This document shows, in pieces, positions 1-8,259 of a stretch of DNA of 64,000 nucleotides. The stretch is from an uncultured Roseibium sp. (GTDB taxonomy: Bacteria > Pseudomonadota > Alphaproteobacteria > Rhizobiales > Stappiaceae). The position numbers were made by a program, and so were the translations under genes. The notes below the pieces were generated by a model. The model was not told where the DNA came from and did not search any database. It saw only the letters and a program-made list of their open reading frames with translations. The stretch is taken from positions 62,001 through 126,000 of the forward strand of contig NZ_CANLVF010000004.1 of the NCBI RefSeq assembly GCF_947494555.1. Direction: 5' to 3'. Position 1 is the first letter of the stretch. Every line of letters starts with the position of its first letter.

Positions 1-1509
1 TGTCGCATAGACGATGACGTCAGCTTCCAGTTTGGACCCGTCGTCAAGGACAACGCCGTCTTCGACCACTTCGGTCACCTGCCCCCGTTTCAACTTGATT
101 TCACCGTCGATTATGAGCTGGCTCGCTCCGATATCGATGTAATACCCTGAACCCCGGCGCAGATATTTCATGAAGAGGCCGCTGTCGTCGTCGCCCCAGT
201 CCAGCCAGAACCCGGCCTTTTCCAGTCCCTCGTAAAAATCCGCGTCCCGCTTTTTCATTTCAGCATAAGCCGGTATCTGGAATTCGTGCAGAATGCGGTA
301 GGGCAGCGAGGCGAAGATCAGGTCGGCTTTTTCCGTTGTCATTCCGGCGCGTACAGCTTCTTCGGAGTAAAGCGCGCCCAGCCCGACATCCATCAGCGTG
401 TCGGAGCGGACGATGTGCGTCGATGACCGCTGGACCATTGTCACGTCGACATCACTCTCCCAAAGCGCGGCGCAAATGTCGTGTGCCGAGTTGTTGGAAC
501 CGACGACAACGGCTTTTTTGCCGCGATAGGCGTCGGGTCCGGGATGCTTCGACGAATGATGCTGGTCACCGCGGAAGGTTTCCATGCCCGGGAACTGCGG
601 CACATTCGCCTTGCCCGACATCCCGGTCGCCATCACAAGCTGCTTTGGCCGAAGCGTGATTTCCTCGCCGTTTCGTTCAACAACGATGGCCCATTCCTTC
701 GTGGCCTCGTCATAGCTTGCCGACTTGGCGACGGTTTCGGTCCAATAATTCAGCTCCATCACCTTCGTATACATTTCCAGCCAGTCACCAATCTTGTCCT
801 TAGGGCTGAAGATCGGCCAGTTTTCCGGAAACTTGATGTAGGGCAGGTGGTCGTACCAGACCGGGTCATGCAGGCAGAGCGACTTGTAGCGGTTGCGCCA
901 GCTGTCTCCGGGGCGACCGTTCTTTTCGATTATGATGGTCGGAACGCCGAGTTGGCGCAGACGGGCTCCAAGGGCGATGCCGCCTTGGCCGCCACCAATG
1001 ATCACGCAGTAGGGCTGGACCGTATGTCCCAGTTCCGCGTCTTCACGCTCGCGCTCTTCCTTCCAGGTCGGCCTGTGTTTGCCGGCACCGTGCTTGGCGC
1101 CCAACGGCCTCTGGAACCCTTTGGGCTCCTCATGACCCTTCAGTTCGACCATTGTCGTCAAGAGGGTCCAGATCTTGTCATCCTTCAAGCGAATCAGACC
1201 GAAACAACGCGCAAGCTTCGTCTCGAACTGGATCCAGGCCGTAATGATGCCGCCTTCCTCGGTCGGAACCTCGCCTTCGGCCAAAGTCCAGTTGCTGGGC
1301 GCAATCGTGCTCAGCTGCCGGGTAAGCATATCCCGGACCTGTTCCTTTCCCTCGACTGTCTTGATGTTCCATGTGAAGGCGACCAGGTCGCGCCAATAAC
1401 AGTCGTCCTGAAAAAGGTTGACGGCTTCTTCGACGTTGCCGCCTTCCAGGGCGTCGCCGAAAGTCTTCAAAAAGGTCTCGGTCTTATGGACCAAAGGTGT
1501 ATCGAGCAT
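1..1509 (-). CDS. Flavin-containing monooxygenase with N-terminal NTF2-like domain (C-terminus cut by window edge)
   Basis: 503 codons read without a stop to base 1, so the C-terminus lies outside the window. The first ~130 residues look like an NTF2/SnoaL-like alpha+beta domain. A Rossmann motif GGGQGG then follows (FAD site), and a second dinucleotide-binding segment AVVVGSNNSAHD (probably NADPH) sits near residue 340. This is the layout of FMO/Baeyer-Villiger-type NAD(P)H monooxygenases, cytosolic enzymes that oxygenate ketones, amines or sulfides; the substrate cannot be told. The ATG at 1509 has a strong GGGAGGA Shine-Dalgarno. The NtrC-like regulator at 1675-3423 is the next gene upstream on the same strand, and a perfect palindrome (1614-1629) lies between them, so substrate-induced control by that regulator is likely (inference). 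Confidence 0.85.
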   Translation of the reverse strand, partial: MLDTPLVHKTETFLKTFGDALEGGNVEEAVNLFQDDCYWRDLVAFTWNIKTVEGKEQVRDMLTRQLSTIAPSNWTLAEGEVPTEEGGIITAWIQFETKLARCFGLIRLKDDKIWTLLTTMVELKGHEEPKGFQRPLGAKHGAGKHRPTWKEEREREDAELGHTVQPYCVIIGGGQGGIALGARLRQLGVPTIIIEKNGRPGDSWRNRYKSLCLHDPVWYDHLPYIKFPENWPIFSPKDKIGDWLEMYTKVMELNYWTETVAKSASYDEATKEWAIVVERNGEEITLRPKQLVMATGMSGKANVPQFPGMETFRGDQHHSSKHPGPDAYRGKKAVVVGSNNSAHDICAALWESDVDVTMVQRSSTHIVRSDTLMDVGLGALYSEEAVRAGMTTEKADLIFASLPYRILHEFQIPAYAEMKKRDADFYEGLEKAGFWLDWGDDDSGLFMKYLRRGSGYYIDIGASQLIIDGEIKLKRGQVTEVVEDGVVLDDGSKLEADVIVYAT

Positions 1510-1613
1510 TCTTTTCCTCCCGTTTCATACCGGGGAGGATTGCAGAGAAGTCGGCCGGTTCGCCATGTCGTGCGTGTTGATTGATTAAGTAAAGCCGAAG
1601 AATCGTCTTCATC

Positions 1614-1629
1614 TGTTGCGCACGCAACA
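1614..1629. promoter_or_regulatory. Perfect inverted repeat, candidate operator for the NtrC-like regulator
   Basis: TGTTGCG-CA-CGCAACA, two 7-bp arms around 2 bp, lies about 105 bp upstream of the monooxygenase start and 45 bp beyond the end of the regulator gene. A further half-site-like TGCAAC follows at about 1632. The distance suits an upstream activating sequence. I found no good GG-N10-GC sigma-54 promoter between it and the monooxygenase. Confidence 0.55.
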
Positions 1630-1674
1630 AAGTGCAACGCCGCATCGCAGGTCAAAATACGCGCAAAAGCACTG

Positions 1675-3423
1675 TCAGCGTCTGTTCGACAGACCGGCCT
1701 TTCGCATGCGGCGCAGGATTGTGGACCGATTGACACCAAGCCGCCGAGCGACGAGGGACATGTTCCAGTCACAGGCATCAAGCAACGCTTCAAGATCCTG
1801 TTCCGGCGGCTGCTCCACCGGTCCCGACACCACCGGCTGGGGCAGGTCCGGTAAATCGATGACATCGCCGTCGACAAGCGCCATGGCAATCTCCAGCGCC
1901 GTCGACAATTCGCGGATGTTGCCCGGCCAATGCCGCCCGTTCAATTCGGCGCGGGCTGCCGGTGACAGGCGATAGTCCCTGGGAGATCGTCTGAGCAGGC
2001 GTTCAACGAGCCAGTCAAAATCCTTCCTGTGCCGAAGTGGCGGGATGGAAATCATCGATCCGGCCAGCCTGAAGTACAGTTCCGGTCTAAGGCCTTGCAA
2101 ATCAACCGGTTTGGCGGGGTCCTGTCGCATCGATGCGACTACTCGCAGGTCGCTTCGCGCCTCGAGCAGCGCAAGGAGGAGCGACTGACTTTCGTCATCC
2201 AGATCCTCGATACCACGCAAAAACAGGGTCCCTGCGCCCGCCTCTGCGATCGCGTCGACCTTTTCCTTTTTCAGCGCGGCGCAAAAGAGCGTGTGAAAGG
2301 CACGGTTGGCCGGTCCGAGCACATGAATTGCTCTTGCAAGATATTCCTTGCCGGTTCCGGTTTCGCCAACCAGCAGGATCGGCACCTGTGTCGCGGCCAA
2401 CCGGTCCACCTTTGCGGCCAGCTGCGCCAGAACCGGATCCGGACCGCAGAAACCGCGCAAGGGCCCGGACAAAGCACCCGTGGTCTGCGGGCGCGGCCCT
2501 CTCGGAGTTTGCGGAGCGATCGCGTGACCGTAGAGACCGCGTCCATCCCGCAGGCGCAACACACGTTCTTCCGGCGGGCGTCCACGCATGAGATCGGGCA
2601 TATCGTCGATGCTCATATCCATATGCTGGTCGATGCGCGTTCCGATGAGGTCGGCTGCATCCATTGCCCCAAAGCAGGTCAAGGCGCCTCGTGTCATGCC
2701 CGTGATGTGCCCGCTTTCGTCCAGCGCGACGGCAGCCTCGGGATCAACTTCCAGGAACTCCGCCGACGTTGAAAAGCGCAGAACCCATTCCCGGCGCTTC
2801 ATGGCCATGAGATTTGCCATCTCAACGCGCCGCGCAGACGCCTTCACCAGGTTCATTGCCAGGTTCTGGCTTGACTTGGGGCTGGGTGAGCGCAGCAGGG
2901 AGACATCCAGAACGGCCGCGAGATTGCCACTCGTGTCGAAAATCGGTGCAGAGGTGCATGACAGCGGCGTGTGCGACAGCCCGAAGTGATCACCCTGGTG
3001 AATGGTGACCGCTTCGCCGGTCACGATACAGGACCCGACCCCGCAGGTTCCGGCCAGGTCTTCCGACCAGTCGGATCCGAGATAAAGCCCTGCCTGGCGC
3101 AGCTCTTCTTGAAATCTGGGGTCACCGAAAAAATCGACACTTATGCCTTTCGCGTCCGCCAGGATCAGGACGTAGTTTTGCCCCGCGACCTGCTTGAAGA
3201 GCGTTTGCAGGCCCGACCGGGCAGTCGCGATCAACCGTTCGGATTGTTCCTGATGCTCCCGGAGCCGCTGCTCCGTCACGATATGTGCCGGTTCTGGCCG
3301 CGTCGGATCCATGCCATAGGTCTGGACGCATCGCCGCCAGCTTTCGGAGACAAGTTCATCCCTGCCGGTTTCGTGTCCCCTCAGGACCCGGTCGATTTCG
3401 CTGACGTGTTCTGTGTCGCGCAT
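1675..3423 (-). CDS. AcoR/NtrC-family transcriptional regulator lacking the GAFTGA loop
   Basis: A 582-residue regulator with a GAF-type sensory region (about residues 60-200), an AAA+ domain with Walker A GETGTGKE (about 353-360), and a Fis-type helix-turn-helix at the C-terminus (DWNMSLVARRLGVNRSTILR). The layout is that of AcoR-type activators. Between FCAAL and the Walker B strand only about 13 residues remain, so the ELFG..GAFTGA loop that contacts sigma-54 is absent. Walker B reads GTLFLRGIEDL where active relatives have FLDEIG. It therefore probably does not remodel sigma-54 holoenzyme and may act with sigma-70, as HupR or TyrR do (inference). I chose ATG 3423, with GGGAGGA upstream, over a GTG at 3477 that has no such site. 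Confidence 0.85.
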   Translation of the reverse strand: MRDTEHVSEIDRVLRGHETGRDELVSESWRRCVQTYGMDPTRPEPAHIVTEQRLREHQEQSERLIATARSGLQTLFKQVAGQNYVLILADAKGISVDFFGDPRFQEELRQAGLYLGSDWSEDLAGTCGVGSCIVTGEAVTIHQGDHFGLSHTPLSCTSAPIFDTSGNLAAVLDVSLLRSPSPKSSQNLAMNLVKASARRVEMANLMAMKRREWVLRFSTSAEFLEVDPEAAVALDESGHITGMTRGALTCFGAMDAADLIGTRIDQHMDMSIDDMPDLMRGRPPEERVLRLRDGRGLYGHAIAPQTPRGPRPQTTGALSGPLRGFCGPDPVLAQLAAKVDRLAATQVPILLVGETGTGKEYLARAIHVLGPANRAFHTLFCAALKKEKVDAIAEAGAGTLFLRGIEDLDDESQSLLLALLEARSDLRVVASMRQDPAKPVDLQGLRPELYFRLAGSMISIPPLRHRKDFDWLVERLLRRSPRDYRLSPAARAELNGRHWPGNIRELSTALEIAMALVDGDVIDLPDLPQPVVSGPVEQPPEQDLEALLDACDWNMSLVARRLGVNRSTILRRMRKAGLSNRR

Positions 3424-3588
3424 GCCATCCTCCCGGGCAAAGCGCCTTAACGATAGACCGAGAGTGCGTAGATTCACAATGTCAGGGCGATTTTGGCGAC
3501 AACTTTCGCTCGGAAGGGAGCTTACCGTCGTCTTCGGAATGACCGGCAGTACAAGTTTCCGGACCGGGCCTTCATACCTGCCAGACAG

Positions 3589-4188
3589 TCAAAGAGAACC
3601 CGAAATGATTTTCTCCATGCGGGTCGCCGACGAGAAATTGAAGACATGTCCAAGCAAACCGGTTTGCTCCACCGACACAGGTTCGAAACCCATGCGTTCG
3701 TAGAGCGACTTTGCTCTTGTGTTTTTGTCTATGACGTCGAGCCGGACACGTTTCAAACCGCGCTCTGCGGCCAATTCGAAAATGCTCTTCAGCAGAGCTT
3801 TGCCGATTCCCTGCCCGCGAGCAGATTCGCTTACAAAAATGCCGTCCATCAACAGACATCCGGGCTCAGTCTTGCGGTCGAGCAATTCAAGCAACAGGCC
3901 GCGCCAAAACCCTCCAAAGGGGCCATATGCGGCGCGAAGATCCGCGAATTCGCCGCCGGCAAACGCCCCTGCATCTGTCTTGAACCCGACAAGCCCCAAT
4001 AGCGTTCCGTCCGGTGCGGTCGCGGAAATCGCGTAGTCCGGATCCAGGACGGCCTTGAGAAAGCCAAGCGCCTTTTCTTCCGGCCCAAGGACATTTTCAA
4101 GCTTCCCTCGAAACGCCGACCAGAAAAGCCTGGCCGCGGCGTCCCTTTGGCTTTCTGGAAAACCTGCTTTCAAGCTGAAGCCGGACAC
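3589..4188 (-). CDS. GNAT family N-acetyltransferase
   Basis: About 199 residues. The C-terminal half carries the acetyl-CoA signature of GNAT enzymes: the beta4 strand LMDGIFVSESARGQGIGKAL with the R/Q-x-x-G-x-G/A loop, then LLKSIFELAAERGLKRVRLDV and a NTRAKSLYERMGFEPV helix-strand. Acceptor unknown; such enzymes modify small amines, antibiotics or protein N-termini in the cytosol. The reading frame stays open further upstream, but those residues overlap the YbjQ-family gene and are arginine-rich. The GTG at 4188, 11 nt past that gene's stop, is the most sensible start, probably translationally coupled since no clear Shine-Dalgarno is visible. Confidence 0.7.
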   Translation of the reverse strand: MSGFSLKAGFPESQRDAAARLFWSAFRGKLENVLGPEEKALGFLKAVLDPDYAISATAPDGTLLGLVGFKTDAGAFAGGEFADLRAAYGPFGGFWRGLLLELLDRKTEPGCLLMDGIFVSESARGQGIGKALLKSIFELAAERGLKRVRLDVIDKNTRAKSLYERMGFEPVSVEQTGLLGHVFNFSSATRMEKIISGSL

Positions 4189-4199
4189 GCGCGCAGCAA

Positions 4200-4517
4200 C
4201 TAGCGAAGCACGACCGCAGTGCCGGTTGCGCTGACCATGAGCATCGACCCGTTCTGGCCGACGGTTTCGTAATCCAGATCGACACCGATGACTGCGTTCC
4301 CGCCCAATGCCTGGGCTTGTTGGCACATTTCCTCGATTGCGATCTTGCGCGCCTTGGCCAGTTCTTCCTCATAGGCACCTGAACGGCCCCCGACAATATC
4401 GCGGATCCCGGCAAAAAGGTCCTTGAACAGGTTGGCGCCCAGGATAGCTTCGCCCGTCACCAGACCCCTGTAGTCGATATCCTTGCCCTGGACCGTGTTC
4501 GTCGTCGTCACCAGCAT
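4200..4517 (-). CDS. YbjQ / UPF0145 family heavy-metal-binding-domain protein
   Basis: 105 residues with the hallmark of the YbjQ (UPF0145) family: [18 protein letters not shown], then [16 protein letters not shown] and the C-terminal [16 protein letters not shown]. The family forms small pentameric assemblies and its function is not known. I chose ATG 4517, preceded by AAGGAA at a good distance; the frame also has a TTG at 4532 giving five extra residues. It reads into the GNAT gene 11 nt downstream, so the two are probably one transcript. The length is normal for the family. Confidence 0.85.
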   Translation of the reverse strand: MLVTTTNTVQGKDIDYRGLVTGEAILGANLFKDLFAGIRDIVGGRSGAYEEELAKARKIAIEEMCQQAQALGGNAVIGVDLDYETVGQNGSMLMVSATGTAVVLR

Positions 4518-4639
4518 GCCGGTTTCCTTCAATTCAATGCAAATCAGATTAAGCCCGACATTTTTGCCTGATTAGAAGGGCGCTTTAAAGTGCGGAGTGC
4601 TGATTAGCGTCGTCTTTCCAACGCGACATGATGGATGAG

Positions 4640-7600
4640 CTATTCCCGCTTCCCCGTCACCCATTCAATTACAGAGAGGAACGGCTGCGCGATGGCGACC
4701 GCGCTTGCGACGGACGCATAGCCAAGCGTGGATTTGAGCCCGTAAATATCGACAAGACCGGACAGGCCGACACCCTGTTTGCGGAGCGACCCGCCGTCGA
4801 AAACCACGGTGCCGAGCGCGAGCAGGAACAGCACGATCGGAAGGACCCTCGCAAGCACTTCCAGACCGTTCACATTTCCGCCGCCGGTGGTGGCCCAATA
4901 CAGAAGATGCGCACCCGTGATGACAAAACAAAAGGCGAGAGCTTTGACAAACCCGTCGCTGCCACGAATACGGTGGAATGTGTAACCGAACAGGAACCCG
5001 GCAACCGCCCAAAGCGTGAATGCGTTCAAGAATCGCGATGCAAAAGACAGGAACGGGGACGTTTCGCTGCTGGTTGCCAGGATATTGTATCCCGGATCGG
5101 TCAACACCCATTTCAGGAACGCAAGGACGCCTTGCGGGTTGTCGATCGTGCTTATCGAAGGGGCCAGCGGCAGAGCAAGTTGCATCACGAACGCAACAAC
5201 AAGGCCGTAGAGCGCTCCCAAATAAGCATTTTCCAGCGGCGTGTCGCGCGGACCAAAATCAAGCACCCAGGCTTTCGCCTCTTCCGGAAGCATGCCAAGC
5301 GCCTCGCTGGCCTCACGTTTGCGCCAGGCCACCCGGTTGTTGCGGACCCGGTAGTCGAAATCGGAGATCTTGCCCGATGTAAGTTCCTTGCGCGCCGTTT
5401 CTGAAAGTTGGGCGCATAGCCGCATTTCCTTGCGATAGTCGAGCAGCTTTTTCGCGATGTCTGTCGGTCTGGACTCAATCAGCTTGTCGAATTGCGACGG
5501 GTTCAGCAAAAGCAGATTGAACGCAAACCAGCCCAGGACCATCAGGGGGACGATGCTGATCGGATTGAGCTGCCAAACGGCGACATAACCCGAAAACGCG
5601 GCTGCACACACAAGGAAGGTCACTGCCGGCGGGTTGAACGGATTGTCCGGCAGGACCCGCTTTCGATTGACGGACCAAAGGACCGAATATCCCGCCAGAA
5701 GCGCAATAACGGGGCCGTATTTCTGGAATGTGCCCATGAGCTGGTTGATTGCGCTGTTGAGCTGATACTGATCCAGCGATCCACGAGTTGCGAGCGGTGC
5801 AACAATGAAGATGGCCAGCAAGATGAGAGTTGGCCAGCGGAAAGAATGCTTGAACCAGCTTTCGCACTTACCCGGCAGGAGTACCTCGGCGATGCTCGCA
5901 AAGCCGTCAAGAATGAGGACGACCAGCACAAAGAGCATGATGTAAGGCGAGTATAGATCCCCGACCGCGACCAGCCAGCTGAACCCGGAAAACAAGAGGT
6001 TGTGTGTGTTTCGGTTCCATATCTCAACAAGTGCGACGCCCTGGTTCAGAAGATCGAACATGGGCGGCAGCAGGATCAGGAAGAAGATCAGCAAGGCCGT
6101 CCGAAACACACCCTTGCTGCTGCGGCGTGTGATGCTTCGTTGCACCAACCAGACCGTCATCCAGGACAACGCCAGGACACAAAACGACCAGTCCAGCACA
6201 GCGGCGATGAGCTTGAGCATGTAGGCCGGTGGACTTGCCAGAATGTCGGCGAATTGAGGAAATTGCATCAACCAGTTGAAAACCTGATGACTTAATCCAA
6301 GGTCCCGCAACCCACTTTGGTCACTGAGCAGATAGATACCGACTGCAATCAGCACCAGGGTCAGAACTCCGGCGATTATTTTGCGAACCACCGCCGGCGC
6401 AAGCAGGTTTCCATCCACGTTCATGAGCGCGGGCCGCATGAGAACCACTACCATCAGCGCAACAGGTGCCGCGAGGTTCTGCCCGAGAGCGCGATAGAAG
6501 GCCAGATCGGTCAACACGACATCCAGGCCTGACAAATCAAGCAGCCAGCGCGCGGTTTCCGTCATCACAGGCTGGACTGCGTAGGCAATCCCGAAAATCA
6601 TGAGCGCATTCAGCCCGGCCTTGGCGCGAAGAGAGAGCGTTCTGTCGATCGATGCCGTTTCCGGTTGCGATACGACATAGCGCATCAGTGCGACAGGCAA
6701 CACCGCCGCAAGGGCCCACATCAACCACAAGATACTTCCGGGCATCAGCTGAAACAGAGTTGTGGCATCCGCAAAAACGGAAATGGACGTAGCCGACGTT
6801 TCTGAGCGAAGCGCGTTTTCCGCTTCCCCGGTCCGGAACGGACCGAAGACGTGCAGGGACGTGACACCTCCGCCCAATGCGCCTGCCCAGCTCCGGCTTT
6901 GAGAGACGATCGCCGCTTCGGTCTTCCCGTAAATGTCCATATTGGCGCCGAAACCGTGCAAATCGAGCCGGTCTCCGGGCAAATGGGGAAAGCTTGCACC
7001 GCCATTCCCGCTCAGGCTGAACAGGGCTTCGTCAACGCTATAGCTCGTGGACAGGTAACTGCAGCCTGGTAACTGATCCTCCTGGCCAGCGGCTCCTTCC
7101 CTGACCTCTGCCGTCTTGTGTGTGCTTAGATAATCGACGTGATCATGGCGGCCAACCTGTGTCTGAAACAGGCGCGCCACCCAAATTTCACCAGACAGGA
7201 AGCGGCCCCTGGCGCGCATGGACGGCGCGCTGAGATAATGCTCCGCAGGCAAACAGGCTGACGCATCGACCCTTATCGTTCCCGTACCGGGGTCATTTGT
7301 TGCAACAAGCCGGCGAAAGAACGCCGGACGCCGTGTTCCATGCGCCGCGATCTGGACCGTTTCCGTTCCACCGGGCATTTCATAAAGCGCAAGGCCGGCA
7401 AGGTGGTCCCGATGATAGACATGCGTGTCATCCGCCGCGAAGACTTCGTTTGGGTCGAATGGCGAAAAGGGGGGAATGGCCGCCAGCCCAACCTCGCGCC
7501 CGTCCGGCAACGCCCAGGACCCAAGAGGGTGCGTTGCCTGCTCGCTCGCCGGCCCCGGGACAGCCATGGTGCTGAGTTCGACACGGCGCGGAGCAGCCCC

Positions 7601-8113
7601 AAAGAGTGGATTTCCGATTTCCCGGTGGTCCTGGCGAAGATCAAACGCCGCGTGCGAACTCAGCGAGCCGAACGGGAGCCAGAGACGGCTTTCATTCGTC
7701 GATACATGAACGACGTTGTGAAGCGGCTGCATTGGTACGTCATGAAACCTGACCAGCCGCGTGTGACTCTTGCGAACGGCAACTCTTTGATTGTTGACGA
7801 AAAGATGGACAGTTTTTCCCGGCGTGACAGCGACAATGAACGTCATGCGCTCATAACATTCCGTTGCCCTTTCGGGTGGAAGATAGGCCGACGTCACAAA
7901 CAAAGGGCCGACATCGCTGCCAACGCTTCTCGCAACACGGCCACGGCACCGGTCCTCCGTTGCGACGATAATCGGTGCTTCCGCCCTAAGACCGATCAGC
8001 GTCTGAGCACGCCGGAAAATGGCCGTGTGCACTTCGAACAGGACAAGCAGAAGGACCGACGCCAAGACGGGCATGATCAAAGGGACAATATTCCGGCGCA
8101 ATGCATGCAACAT
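4640..8113 (-). CDS. Large polytopic membrane protein of unknown function (1157 aa)
   Basis: I do not recognise a family. Visible layout: a membrane helix at residues ~10-29; a soluble, probably periplasmic, domain of roughly 425 residues (~30-455) with scattered cysteines (C56, C86, C287, C351) and many histidines; then about 16 further predicted helices between ~458 and 1150. A charged cytoplasmic-looking segment at ~873-955 (RPTDIAKKLLDYRKEMRL and following) interrupts the helices. No ATPase, protease, glycosyltransferase or transporter motif is visible. ATG 8113 has an AAAGG sequence upstream. It follows comM on the same strand after ~146 bp, so shared transcription is possible but not shown. 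Base composition resembles its neighbours. Confidence 0.85.
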   Translation of the reverse strand: MLHALRRNIVPLIMPVLASVLLLVLFEVHTAIFRRAQTLIGLRAEAPIIVATEDRCRGRVARSVGSDVGPLFVTSAYLPPERATECYERMTFIVAVTPGKTVHLFVNNQRVAVRKSHTRLVRFHDVPMQPLHNVVHVSTNESRLWLPFGSLSSHAAFDLRQDHREIGNPLFGAAPRRVELSTMAVPGPASEQATHPLGSWALPDGREVGLAAIPPFSPFDPNEVFAADDTHVYHRDHLAGLALYEMPGGTETVQIAAHGTRRPAFFRRLVATNDPGTGTIRVDASACLPAEHYLSAPSMRARGRFLSGEIWVARLFQTQVGRHDHVDYLSTHKTAEVREGAAGQEDQLPGCSYLSTSYSVDEALFSLSGNGGASFPHLPGDRLDLHGFGANMDIYGKTEAAIVSQSRSWAGALGGGVTSLHVFGPFRTGEAENALRSETSATSISVFADATTLFQLMPGSILWLMWALAAVLPVALMRYVVSQPETASIDRTLSLRAKAGLNALMIFGIAYAVQPVMTETARWLLDLSGLDVVLTDLAFYRALGQNLAAPVALMVVVLMRPALMNVDGNLLAPAVVRKIIAGVLTLVLIAVGIYLLSDQSGLRDLGLSHQVFNWLMQFPQFADILASPPAYMLKLIAAVLDWSFCVLALSWMTVWLVQRSITRRSSKGVFRTALLIFFLILLPPMFDLLNQGVALVEIWNRNTHNLLFSGFSWLVAVGDLYSPYIMLFVLVVLILDGFASIAEVLLPGKCESWFKHSFRWPTLILLAIFIVAPLATRGSLDQYQLNSAINQLMGTFQKYGPVIALLAGYSVLWSVNRKRVLPDNPFNPPAVTFLVCAAAFSGYVAVWQLNPISIVPLMVLGWFAFNLLLLNPSQFDKLIESRPTDIAKKLLDYRKEMRLCAQLSETARKELTSGKISDFDYRVRNNRVAWRKREASEALGMLPEEAKAWVLDFGPRDTPLENAYLGALYGLVVAFVMQLALPLAPSISTIDNPQGVLAFLKWVLTDPGYNILATSSETSPFLSFASRFLNAFTLWAVAGFLFGYTFHRIRGSDGFVKALAFCFVITGAHLLYWATTGGGNVNGLEVLARVLPIVLFLLALGTVVFDGGSLRKQGVGLSGLVDIYGLKSTLGYASVASAVAIAQPFLSVIEWVTGKRE

Positions 8114-8259
8114 GTTTCGGCCTTTCGGCGCGCATGTTTTAAAAAACTCAATTAGCTAACGTTCGGTAAGGTTGCAGCAGAACGCAAGGAAAATCAACGT
8201 TGAGCACTGGCTAGCAGCTGCAGCAACTTTTAATTGTTTATCGGGTTGCGCTCATTTCA

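Noticed and set aside
481-1584. 367-codon open frame on the plus strand opposite the monooxygenase
   Set aside because: It is antisense to a gene with clear FAD and NADPH motifs; such long shadows are usual in GC-rich DNA.
1510-1613. Sigma-54 promoter before the monooxygenase gene
   Set aside because: The best candidate has GG and GC 11 rather than 10 bp apart and poor flanking bases.
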